From the NCBI RefSeq assembly GCF_041296385.1, contig NC_091014.1:48688078-48752077 (forward strand): a stretch of 64,000 nt of DNA. Reading direction: 5' to 3'. Source of the stretch: Aphelocoma coerulescens. Lineage: Eukaryota > Chordata > Aves > Passeriformes > Corvidae. Shown piece by piece: positions 1 through 9,401 of this stretch; within the stretch, counting starts at the first letter, position 1; each line of letters starts with the position of its first letter. Position numbers and translations under genes: made by a program. The notes under the pieces were generated by a model that saw nothing but the letters and a program-made list of their open reading frames with translations, searched no databases and was not told the origin of the DNA.

Positions 1-118
1 CACGATACAGTTAAAACCTTGCTCCCTCTTCTTCTTTCAGCTTGGAACTCACCGTCGCCCAATGCCCCATTTCTGGCTCAAACTAGGTTATGGTTATGGT
101 TACACCTAGTGTTAGGAT
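1..118 (+). repeat. Partial C1 monomer at the left edge
   Basis: The window opens inside a C1 body at CACGATACAGTT and runs to GTGTTAGGAT just before the first TTGAGA. The array therefore extends beyond the left edge. Confidence 0.92.
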
Positions 119-307
119 TTGAGAAATCCACAAAGCCAGGAGCTCCAGGGATACTCAGCATGCGAAAGGCAGGCCAAGCTTATCGCAGCACAGCCAAAAC
201 CTTGCTCCCTCTTCTTCATTCTTCTTGGAAGTCGCCACAACCCAATGCCTGATTTCTGGCTCAATCTAGGGTTAGGGTTAGGGTTAGGGTTACGCCTAGG
301 GTTAGGC
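119..307 (+). repeat. Class A monomer (reference copy, 189 bp)
   Basis: The body carries AAGCTTATCGCAGC and GGAAGTCGCCACAACCC, then ATGCCTGATTTCTGG. It ends in four perfect TAGGGT units at 267-290, followed by TACGCC or TATGCC and CTAGGGTTAGGC. The tract starts 148 bp after the monomer start in most A copies. Four GGG runs separated by TTA are the minimum for an intramolecular telomeric G-quadruplex. A is normally the first monomer of the higher-order units. Confidence 0.93.
293..306. other. Short inverted repeat GCCTA-GGGT-TAGGC at the monomer end (reference)
   Basis: A perfect 5-bp stem with a 4-base loop directly precedes TTGAGA in most A and B monomers. C monomers keep a 4-bp version, CCTA-GTGT-TAGG. 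It is disrupted in the GGGTAAGG and CACCGAG variants. It marks the boundary between the telomeric part and the next body. No function can be assigned. Confidence 0.6.
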
Positions 308-1760
308 TTGAGAAACCCACAAAGCCAGGAGCTCCAGGGATACTCCCCATGCGAAAGGCAGGCCAAGCTTATCGCAGCACAGCCAAAACCTTGCTCCCAC
401 TTCTTCATTCTTATTGGAATTCACCACAGCCCAATGCCCGATTTCTGGCTCAAACTAGGGTTAGGGTTACGCCTAGGGTTAGGCTTGAGAAAACCACAAA
501 GCCAGGAGCTCCAGGGACACCCACCATGTGAAAGGCAGGCCAAGTTGAGCACGATACAGTTAAAACCTTGCTCCCTCTTCTTCTTTCTGCTTGGAACTCG
601 CCGTCGCCCAATGCCCCATTTCTGGCTCAAACTAGGTTATGGTTATGGTTACACCTAGTGTTAGGATTTGAGAAATCCAGAAAACCAGGAGCTCCAGGGA
701 TACTCAGCATGCGAAAGGCAGGCCAAGCTTATCGCAGCACAGCCAAAACCTTGCTCCCACTTCTTCATTCTTCTTGGAAGTCGCCACAACCCAATGCCTG
801 ATTTCTGGCTCAATCTAGGGTTAGGGTTAGGGTTAGGGTTATGCCTAGGGTTAGGCTTGAGAAAACCACAAAGCCAGGAGCTCCAGGGATACTCCCCATG
901 CGAAAGGCAGGCCAAGCTTATCGCAGCACAGCCAAAACCTTGCTCTCACTTCTTCATTCTTCTTGGGATTCACCACAGCCCAATGCCCGATTTCTGGCTC
1001 AAACTAGGGTTAGGGTTATGCCTAGGGTTAGGCTTGAGAAAACCACAAAGCCAGGAGCTGCAGGGACACCCACCATGCGAAAGGCAGGCCAAGTTGAGCA
1101 CGATACAGTTAAAACCTTGCTCCCTCTTCCTCTTTCTGCTTGGAACTCACCGCCACCCAATGTCCCATTTCTGGCTCAAACTTCGGTTATGTTTATGGTT
1201 ACACCTAGTGTTAGGATTTGAGAAATCCACAAAGCCAGGAGCTCCAGGGATACTCAGCATGCGAAAGGCAGGCCAAGCTTATCGCAGCACAGCCAAAACC
1301 TTGCTCCCTCTTCTTCATTCTTCTTGGAAGTCGCCACAACCCAATGCCTGATTTCTGGCTCAATCTAGGGTTAGGGTTAGGGTTAGGGTTACGCCTAGGG
1401 TTAGGCTTGAGAAAACCACAAAGCCAGGAGCTCCAGGGATACTCCCCATGGGAAAGGCAGGCCAAGATTATCGCAGCACAGCCAAAACCTTGCTCCCACT
1501 TCTTCATTCTTATTGGAATTCACCACAGCCCAATGCCCCATTTCTGGCTCAAACTAGGGTTAGGGTTACGCCTAGGGTAAGGTTTGAGAAAACCACAAAG
1601 CCAGGAGCTCCAGGGATACTCCCCATGCGAAAGGCAGGCCAAGCTTATCGCAGCACAGCCAAAACCTTGCTCCCACTTCTTCATTCTTATTGGAATTCAC
1701 CACAGCCCAATGCCTGATTTCTGGCTCAAACTAGGCTTAGGGTTACGCCTAGGGTTAGGC

Positions 1761-1937
1761 TTGAGAAAACCACAAAGCCAGGAGATCCAGGGACACTCCC
1801 CATGCGAAAGGCAGGCCAAGCTTATCGCAGCACAGCCAAAACCTTGCTCCCTCTTCTTCATTCTTCTTGGAACTTGCCACAGCCCAATGCCCGATTTCTG
1901 GCTCAATCTAGGGTTAGGGTTACGCCTAGGGTAAGGT
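1761..1937 (+). repeat. Class b monomer (B variant with GAGATCCAGG, 177 bp)
   Basis: It is the same length and end as B, but the otherwise constant GGAGCTCC palindrome reads GGAGATCC and GGAACTTGCC replaces GGAATTCACC. It usually occupies the fourth slot of the 903-bp pentamer, just before C1. Further copies start at 2664, 4476, 5379, 9945, 10848, 14316, 16318, 17221, 18673, 21414, 22317, 25961, 30530, 47647, 49460, 56035 and 62975. Confidence 0.9.
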
Positions 1938-2309
1938 TTGAGAAAACCACAAAGCCAGGAGCTCCAGGGACACTCACCATGCGAAAGGCAGGCCAAGTTG
2001 AGCACGATACAGTTAAAACCTTGCTCCCTCTTCTTCTTTCAGCTTGGAACTCACCGTCGCCCAATGCCCCATTTCTGGCTCAAACTAGGTTATGGTTATG
2101 GTTACACCTAGTGTTAGGATTTGAGAAATCCACAAAGCCAGGAGCTCCAGGGATACTCAGCATGCGAAAGGCAGGCCAAGCTTATCGCAGCACAGCCAAA
2201 ACCTTGCTCCCTCTTCTTCATTCTTCTTGGAAGTCGCCACAACCCAATGCCTGATTTCTGGCTCAATCTAGGGTTAGGGTTAGGGTTAGGGTTACGCCTA
2301 GGGTTAGGC

Positions 2310-2486
2310 TTGAGAAAACCACAAAGCCAGGAGCTCCAGGGATACTCACCATGCGAAAGGCAGGCCAAGCTTATCGCAGCACAGCCAAAACCTTGCTCCC
2401 ACTTCTTCATTCTTATTGGAATTCACCACAGCCCAATGCCCGATTTCTGGCTCAAACTAGGGTTAGGGTTACGCCTAGGGTAAGGT
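2310..2486 (+). repeat. Class B monomer (reference copy, 177 bp)
   Basis: The body resembles A but has TATTGGAATTCACCACAGCCC (read in two parts) in place of TCTTGGAAGTCGCCACAACCC. Only two TAGGGT units precede TACGCC, so it is exactly two hexamers (12 bp) shorter than A. The tail is CTAGGGTTAGGC or the variant CTAGGGTAAGG. A subset has TTGGAATTTGATACAGCC or TTGGAACTTGCCACAGCC instead of GGAATTC. Confidence 0.92.
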
Positions 2487-3023
2487 TTGAGAAAACCACA
2501 AAGCCAGGAGCTCCAGGGATACTCCCCATGCGAAAGGCAGGCCAAGCTTATCGCAGCACAGCCAAAACCTTGCTCCCACTTCTTCATTCTTATTGGAATT
2601 CACCACAGCCCAATGCCTGATTTCTGGCTCAAACTAGGCTTAGGGTTACGCCTAGGGTTAGGCTTGAGAAAACCACAAAGCCAGGAGATCCAGGGATACT
2701 CCCCATGCGAAAGGCAGGCCAAGCTTATCGCAGCACAGCCAAAACCTTGCTCCCTCTTCTTCATTCTTCTTGGAACTTGCCACAGCCCAATGCCTGATTT
2801 CTGGCTCAATCTAGGGTTAGGGTTACGCCTAGGGTTAGGCTTGAGAAAACCACAAAGCCAGGAGCTCCAGGGACACTCACCATGCGAAAGGCAGGCCAAG
2901 TTGAGCACGATACAGTTAAAACCTTGCTCCCTCTTCTTGTTTCTGCTTGGAACTCACCGTCGCCCAATGCCCCATTTCTGGCTCAAACTAGGTTATGGTT
3001 ATGGTTACACCTAGTGTTAGGAT

Positions 3024-3383
3024 TTGAGAAATCCACAAAGCCAGGAGCTCCAGGGATACTCCCCATGCGAAAGGCAGGCCAAGCTTATCGCAGCACAGCC
3101 AAAACCTTGCTCCCACTTCTTCATTCTTATTGGAATTCACCACAGCCCAATGCCCGATTTCTGGCTCAAACTAGGGTTAGGGTTACGCCTAGGGTTAGGC
3201 TTGAGAAAACCACAAAGCCAGGAGCTCCAGGGACACCCACCATGCGAAAGGCAGGCCAAGTTGAGCACGATACAGTTAAAACCTTGCTCCCTCTTCTTGT
3301 TTCTGCTTGGAACTCACCGCCGCCCAATGCCCCATTTCTGGCTCAAACTAGGTTATGGTTATGGTTACACCTAGTGTTAGGGT
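3024..3383 (+). repeat. B-C1 dimer (360 bp), absent from the related copy
   Basis: This dimer sits between the pentamers and the next trimer. In the related copy near 17.58 kb it is missing, and the inter-copy offset drops from 14,557 to 14,197 bp, exactly 360 bp. Confidence 0.85.
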
Positions 3384-3932
3384 TTGAGAAATCCACAAAG
3401 CCAGGAGCTCCAGGGATACTCAGCATGCGAAAGGCAGGCCAAGCTTATCGCAGCACAGCCAAAACCTTGCTCCCACTTCTTCATTCTTCTTGGAAGTTGC
3501 CACAACCCAATGCCTGATTTCTGGCTCAATCTAGGGTTAGGGTTAGGGTTAGGGTTACGCCTAGGGTTAGGCTTGAGAAAACCACAAAGCCAGGAGCTCC
3601 AGGGATACTCACCATGCGAAAGGCAGGCCAAGCTTATTGCAGCACAGCCAAAACCTTGTTCCCACTTCTTCATTCTTCTTGGAATTTGATACAGCCCAAT
3701 GCCCGATTTCTGGCTCAAACTAGGGTTAGGGTTACGCCTAGGGTAAGGTTTGAGAAAACCACAAAGCCAGGAGCTCCAGGGACACTCACCATGCGAAAGG
3801 CAGGCCAAGTTGAGCACGATACAGTCAAACCCTTGCTCGCTCTTCCTCTTTCTGCTTGGAACTCACCGCCGCCCAATGCCCCATTTCGGGCTCAAACTAG
3901 GTTATGGTTATGGTTACACCTAGTGTTAGGAT
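3384..3932 (+). repeat. Trimer A-B-C1
   Basis: Monomers start at 3384, 3573 and 3750. The B is the GGAATTTGATACAG variant with TTATTGCAG and CTTGTTCCC. The C1 has CAGTCAAACCC and CATTTCGGGCTC. Confidence 0.9.
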
Positions 3933-4270
3933 TTGAGAAATCCACAAAGCCAGGAGCTCCAGGGATACTCAGCATGCGAAAGGCAGGCCAAGCTTATCGC
4001 AGCACAGCCAAAACCTTGCTCCCTCTTCTTCATTCTTCTTGGAAGTCGCCACAACCCAATGCCTGATTTCTGGCTCAATCTAGGGTTAGGGTTAGGGTTA
4101 GGGTTACGCCTAGGGTTAGGCTTGAGAAAACCACAAAGCCAGGAGCTCCAGGGATACTCCCCATGGGAAAGGCAGGCCAAGATTATCGCAGCACAGCCAA
4201 AACCTTGCTCCCACTTCTTCATTCTTATTGGAATTCACCACAGCCCAATGCCCGATTTCTGGCTCAAACT

Positions 4271-4280
4271 AGGGTTTGGG
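4271..4280 (+). repeat. Variant hexamer TTTGGG in a B monomer
   Basis: The second telomeric unit reads GGTTTGGG instead of GGTTAGGG. The same variant occurs at about 9,740, 14,111, 18,468 and 30,325, always in the first B (CCATGGGAAAGG type) of a pentamer. Confidence 0.93.
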
Positions 4281-4652
4281 TTACGCCTAGGGTAAGGTTT
4301 GAGAAAACCACAAAGCCAGGAGCTCCAGGGATACTCCCCATGCGAAAGGCAGGCCAAGCTTATCGCAGCACAGCCAAAACCTTGCTCCCACTTCTTCATT
4401 CTTATTGGAATTCACCACAGCCCAATGCCTGATTTCTGGCTCAAACTAGGCTTAGGGTTACGCCTAGGGTTAGGCTTGAGAAAACCACAAAGCCAGGAGA
4501 TCCAGGGACACTCCCCATGCGAAAGGCAGGCCAAGCTTATCGCAGCACAGCCAAAACCTTGCTCCCTCTTCTTCATTCTTCTTGGAACTTGCCACAGCCC
4601 AATGCCCGATTTCTGGCTCAATCTAGGGTTAGGGTTACGCCTAGGGTAAGGT

Positions 4653-4835
4653 TTGAGAAAACCACAAAGCCAGGAGCTCCAGGGACACTCACCATGCGAA
4701 AGGCAGGCCAAGTTGAGCACGATACAGTTAAAACCTTGCTCCCTCTTCTTCTTTCAGCTTGGAACTCACCGTCGCCCAATGCCCCATTTCTGGCTCAAAC
4801 TAGGTTATGGTTATGGTTACACCTAGTGTTAGGAT
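4653..4835 (+). repeat. Class C1 monomer (reference copy, 183 bp)
   Basis: It differs from A/B in the body, with GTTGAGCACGATACAGTTAA in place of the CTTATCGCAGCACAGCC region, and in the end, where GGTTATGGTTATGGTTACACC replaces TAGGGT units (TTATGG is a degenerate telomere hexamer). CACCTAGTGTTAGG replaces GCCTAGGGTTAGGC. It closes the trimer and pentamer units. A later sub-variant from about 33.6 kb has CACCGAGTGTTAGG. Confidence 0.92.
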
Positions 4836-5738
4836 TTGAGAAATCCACAAAGCCAGGAGCTCCAGGGATACTCAGCATGCGAAAGGCAGGCCAAGCTTAT
4901 CGCAGCACAGCCAAAACCTTGCTCCCTCTTCTTCATTCTTCTTGGAAGTCGCCACAACCCAATGCCTGATTTCTGGCTCAATCTAGGGTTAGGGTTAGGG
5001 TTAGGGTTACGCCTAGGGTTAGGCTTGAGAAACCCACAAAGCCAGGAGCTCCAGGGATACTCCCCATGCGAAAGGCAGGCCAAGCTTATCGCAGCACAGC
5101 CAAAACCTTGCTCCCACTTCTTCATTCTTATTGGAATTCACCACAGCCCAATGCCCGATTTCTGGCTCAAACTAGGGTTAGGGTTACGCCTAGGGTAAGG
5201 TTTGAGAAAACCACAAAGCCAGGAGCTCCAGGGATACTCCCCATGCGAAAGGCAGGCCAAGCTTATCGCAGCACAGCCAAAACCTTGCTCCCACTTCTTC
5301 ATTCTTATTGGAATTCACCACAGCCCAATGCCTGATTTCTGGCTCAAACTAGGCTTAGGGTTACGCCTAGGGTTAGGCTTGAGAAAACCACAAAGCCAGG
5401 AGATCCAGGGACACTCCCCATGCGAAAGGCAGGCCAAGCTTATCGCAGCACAGCCAAAACCTTGCTCCCTCTTCTTCATTCTTCTTGGAACTTGCCACAG
5501 CCCAATGCCCGATTTCTGGCTCAATCTAGGGTTAGGGTTACGCCTAGGGTTAGGCTTGAGAAAACCACAAAGCCAGGAGCTCCAGGGACACTCACCATGC
5601 GAAAGGCAGGCCAAGTTGAGCACGATACAGTTAAAACCTTGCTCCCTCTTCTTGTTTCTGCTTGAAACTCACCGTCGCCCAATGCCCCATTTCTGGCTCA
5701 AACTAGGTTATGGTTATGGTTACACCTAGTGTTAGGAT

Positions 5739-6836
5739 TTGAGAAATCCACAAAGCCAGGAGCTCCAGGGATACTCCCCATGCGAAAGGCAGGCCAAGCT
5801 TATCGCAGCACAGCCAAAACCTTGCTCCCTCTTCTTCATTCTTCTTGGAAGTCGCCACAACCCAATGCCTGATTTCTGGCTCAATCTAGGGTTAGGGTTA
5901 GGGTTAGGGTTACGCCTAGGGTTAGGCTTGAGAAACCCACAAAGCCAGGAGCTCCAGGGATACTCCCCATGGGAAAGGCAGGCCAAGATTATCGCAGCAC
6001 AGCCAAAACCTTGCTCCCACTTCTTCATTCTTATTGGAATTCACCACAGCCCAATGCCCGATTTCTGGCTCAATCTAGGGTTAGGGTTACGCCTAGGGTT
6101 AGGCTTGAGAAAACCACAAAGCCAGGAGCTCCAGGGACACCCACCATGCGAAAGGCAGGCCAAGTTGAGCACGATACAGTTAAAACCTTGCTCCCTCTTC
6201 TTGTTTCTGCTTGGAACTCACCGCCGCCCAATGCCCCATTTCTGGCTCAAACTAGGTTATGGTTATGGTTACACCTAGTGTTAGGGTTTGAGAAATCCAC
6301 AAAGCCAGGAGCTCCAGGGATACTCAGCATGCGAAAGGCAGGCCAAGCTTATCGCAGCACAGCCAAAACCTTGCTCCCACTTCTTCATTCTTCTTGGAAG
6401 TTGCCACAACCCAATGCCTGATTTCTGGCTCAATCTAGGGTTAGGGTTAGGGTTAGGGTTACGCCTAGGGTTAGGCTTGAGAAAACCACAAAGCCAGGAG
6501 CTCCAGGGATACTCACCATGCGAAAGGCAGGCCAAGCTTATTGCAGCACAGCCAAAACCTTGTTCCCACTTCTTCATTCTTCTTGGAATTTGATACAGCC
6601 CAATGCCCGATTTCTGGCTCAAACTAGGGTTAGGGTTACGCCTAGGGTAAGGTTTGAGAAAACCACAAAGCCAGGAGCTCCAGGGACACTCACCATGCGA
6701 AAGGCAGGCCAAGTTGAGCACGATACAGTCAAACCCTTGCTCCCTCTTCCTCTTTCTGCTTGGAACTCACCGCCGCCCAATGCCCCATTTCTGGCTCAAA
6801 CTAGGTTATGGTTATGGTTACACCTAGTGTTAGGAT
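5739..6836 (+). repeat. Two trimers A-B-C1
   Basis: Unit starts are 5739 and 6288, 549 bp each. The block around 4.8-6.3 kb is repeated at 21.8-23.2 kb (offset 16,938), but there the A at 6288 is missing. Confidence 0.9.
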
Positions 6837-7379
6837 TTGAGAAATCCACAAAGCCAGGAGCTCCAGGGATACTCAGCATGCGAAAGGCAGGCCAAGCTTA
6901 TCGCAGCACAGCCAAAACCTTGCTCCCTCTTCTTCATTCTTCTTGGAAGTCGCCACAACCCAATGCCTGATTTCTGGCTCAATCTAGGGTTAGGGTTAGG
7001 GTTAGGGTTACGCCTAGGGTTAGGCTTGAGAAACCCACAAAGCCAGGAGCTCCAGGGATACTCACCATGCGAAAGGCAGGCCAAGCTTATCGCAGCACAG
7101 CCAAAACCTTGCTCCCACTTCTTCATTCTTATTGGAATTCACCACAGCCCAATGCCCGATTTCTGGCTCAAACTAGGGTTAGGGTTACGCCTAGGGTAAG
7201 GTTTGAGAAAACCACAAAGCCAGGAGCTCCAGGGATACTCCCCATGCGAAAGGCAGGCCAAGCTTATCGCAGCACAGCCAAAACCTTGCTCCCACTTCTT
7301 CATTCTTATTGGAATTCACCACAGCCCAATGCCTGATTTCTGGCTCAAACTAGGCTTAGGGTTACGCCTAGGGTTAGGC

Positions 7380-7568
7380 TTGAGAAAACCACAAAGCCAG
7401 GAGCTCCAGGGACACTCACCATGCAAAAGGCAGGCCACGTTGAGCACGATACAGCCAAAACCTTGCTCCCTCTTCTTCATTCTTCTTGGAAGTCGCCACA
7501 ACCCAATGCCTGATTTCTGGCTCAATCTAGGGTTAGGGTTAGGGTTAGGGTTACGCCTAGGGTTAGGC
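7380..7568 (+). repeat. Hybrid C/A monomer H, copy 1 (189 bp)
   Basis: The first half is C-like (GACACTCACCATG, GTTGAGCACGATACAG) but with CATGCAAAAGG and GGCCACG. It then switches to A-type sequence (CCAAAACC, TCTTGGAAGTCGCC, four TAGGGT units). This is the expected product of unequal crossover between C and A monomers within the body. Confidence 0.85.
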
Positions 7569-7745
7569 TTGAGAAAACCACAAAGCCAGGAGCTCCAGGG
7601 ATACTCCCCATGCGAAAGGCAGGCCAAGCTTATCGCAGCACAGCCAAAACCTTGCTCCCACTTCTTCATTCTTATTGGAATTCACCACAGCCCAATGCCC
7701 GATTTCTGGCTCAAACTAGGCTTAGGGTTACGCCTAGGGTTAGGC

Positions 7746-7929
7746 TTGAGAAAACCACAAAGCCAGGAGCTCCAGGGACACTCACCATGCGAAAGGCAGG
7801 CCAAGTTGAGCACGATACAGTTAAAACCTTGCTCCCTCTTCTTCTTTCTGCTTGGAACTTGCCGCCGCCCAATGCCCCATTTCTGGCCCTAACTTCGGTT
7901 ATGTTTATGGTTACACCTAGTGTTAGGAT
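7746..7929 (+). repeat. Class C2 monomer (184 bp)
   Basis: This is a C-type body ending in AACTTCGGTTATGTTTATGG, one base longer than C1. The extra base shifts the three-base phase that A, B and C1 keep. Other copies start at 1034, 9218, 12117, 13589, 15591, 19948, 24495, 27047, 28880, 32538, 34011, 35501, 37334, 38440, 40273, 42496, 43981 and 53465. Most, except the earliest type (1034, 9218, 13589, 15591), have GGCCCTAACTTCGG. Confidence 0.9.
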
Positions 7930-8118
7930 TTGAGAAATCCACAAAGCCAGGAGCTCCAGGGATACTCCCCATGCGAAAGGCAGGCCAAGCTTATCGCAGC
8001 ACAGCCAAAACCTTGCTCCCACTTCTTCATTCTTATTGGAAGTCGCCACAACCCAATGCCTGATTTCTGGCTCAAACTAGGGTTAGGGTTAGGGTTAGGG
8101 TTATGCCTAGGGTAAGGT

Positions 8119-8302
8119 TTGAGAAAACCACAAAGCCAGGAGCTCCAGGGACACTCACCATGTTAAAGGCAGGCCAAGTTGAGCACGATACAGTTAAAAG
8201 CTTGCTCCCTCTTCTTCTTTCTGCTTGGAACTCGCCGCCGCCCAATGCCCCATTTCTGGCTCCAACTAGGATTATGGTCGTGGTTACACCTAGTGTTAGG
8301 GT
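8119..8302 (+). repeat. Class C3 monomer (184 bp)
   Basis: This is a C-type body with AAAAGCTTGCTCC (which creates an extra HindIII-type AAGCTT) and the end CTCCAACTAGGATTATGG followed by TCGTGG. It usually sits between two A monomers. Copies start at 12490, 20321, 24868, 27420 (which has CTCAAACTAGG), 29253, 32911, 34402, 35874, 38813, 40664, 42887, 46187 and 61150. Confidence 0.9.
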
Positions 8303-8450
8303 TTGAGAAATCCACAAAGCCAGGAGCTCCAGGGATACTCAGCATGCGAAAGGCAGGCCAAGCTTATCGCAGCACAGCCAAAACCTTGCTCCCTCTTCTT
8401 CATTCTTCTTGGAAGTCGCCACAACCCAATGCCTGATTTCTGGCTCAATC

Positions 8451-8474
8451 TAGAGTTAGGGTTAGGATTAGGGT
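8451..8474 (+). repeat. Degenerate telomeric tract in A (TAGAGT, TAGGAT units)
   Basis: Units 1 and 3 of the four hexamers are mutated (TAGAGT and TAGGAT), leaving only two intact GGG runs in the tract. The same lineage recurs at 12,822, 20,653, 25,200, 27,752 and 34,734, always in the A that follows C3. Confidence 0.93.
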
Positions 8475-9401
8475 TACGCCTAGGGTAAGGTTTGAGAAAA
8501 CCACAAAGCCAGGAGCTCCAGGGATACTCCCCATGCGAAAGGCAGGCCAAGCTTATCGCAGCACAGCCAAAACCTTGCTCCCACTTCTTCATTCTTATTG
8601 GAATTCACCACAGCCCAATGCCCGATTTCTGGCTCAAACTAGGGTTAGGGTTACGCCTAGGGTTAGGCTTGAGAAAACCACAAAGCCAGGAGCTCCAGGG
8701 ACACTCACCATGCGAAAGGCAGGCCAAGTTGAGCACGATACAGTTAAAACCTTGCTCCCTCTTCTTCTTTCAGCTTGGAACTCACCGTCGCCCAATGCCC
8801 CATTTCTGGCTCAAACTAGGTTATGGTTATGGTTACACCTAGTGTTAGGGTTTGAGAAATCCATAAAACCAGGAGCTCCAGGGATACTCAGCATGCGAAA
8901 GGCAGGCCAAGCTTATCGCAGCACAGCCAAAACCTTGCTCCCACTTCTTCATTCTTCTTGGAAGTCGCCACAACCCAATGCCTGATTTCTGGCTCAATCT
9001 AGGGTTAGGGTTAGGGTTAGGGTTACGCCTAGGGTTAGGCTTGAGAAAACCACAAAGCCAGGAGCTCCAGGGATACTCCCCATGCGAAAGGCAGGCCAAG
9101 CTTATCGCAGCACAGCCAAAACCTTGCTCTCACTTCTTCATTCTTCTTGGGATTCACCACAGCCCAATGCCCGATTTCTGGCTCAAACTAGGGTTAGGGT
9201 TATGCCTAGGGTTAGGCTTGAGAAAACCAAAAAGCCAGGAGCTCCAGGGACACCCACCATGTGAAAGGCAGGCCAAGTTGAGCACGATACAGTTAAAACC
9301 TTGCTCCCTCTTCCTCTTTCTGCTTGGAACTCACCGCCACCCAATGTCCCATTTCTGGCCCAAACTTCGGTTATGTTTATGGTTACACCTAGTGTTAGGA
9401 T

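Larger units (their letters stand above)
119..1217 (+). repeat. Block: A-B-C1, A-B-C2
   Basis: Two trimers of 549 and 550 bp. Monomers start at 119, 308, 485, 668, 857 and 1034. The second trimer's A and B carry TATGCC instead of TACGCC, and the B has CTTGGGATTC. The block is matched at 14,676-15,774 (offset 14,557). Confidence 0.9.
1218..3023 (+). repeat. Two 903-bp pentamers A-B-B-b-C1
   Basis: Unit starts are 1218 and 2121. Each unit is 189+177+177+177+183 bp. The first B of unit 1 has CCATGGGAAAGG and CAAGATTATCG. Confidence 0.92.
3933..5738 (+). repeat. Two 903-bp pentamers A-B-B-b-C1
   Basis: Unit starts are 3933 and 4836. The first B of unit 1 has a TTTGGG hexamer (4271-4280). Confidence 0.92.
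6837..9401 (+). repeat. 14-mer block A-B-B-H-B-C2-A-C3-A-B-C1-A-B-C2
   Basis: Monomers start at 6837, 7026, 7203, 7380, 7569, 7746, 7930, 8119, 8303, 8492, 8669, 8852, 9041 and 9218. This is the first block with H, C3 and the degenerate A tract. It recurs at 11,208-13,772. Confidence 0.9.

Noticed and set aside
267..290. True chromosome-end telomere
   Set aside because: The longest perfect run is seven hexamers and each is followed by satellite body, so these are interstitial telomeric motifs within monomers.
4271..4280. Plant-type TTTAGGG telomere repeat
   Set aside because: The variant is TTTGGG, a one-base change in a TTAGGG unit. No TTTAGGG series is present.
7746..7929. CENP-B box
   Set aside because: TTCGGTTATGTTTATGG in C2 and GCCCGATTTCTGGCTC in B each match only part of the NTTCGNNNNANNCGGGN pattern; the other essential half is missing.
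8119..8302. Transposable element or inserted unit in the C3 monomer
   Set aside because: C3 differs from C1 only by point changes and one base of length. It has no target-site duplication, terminal repeats or coding remnant.
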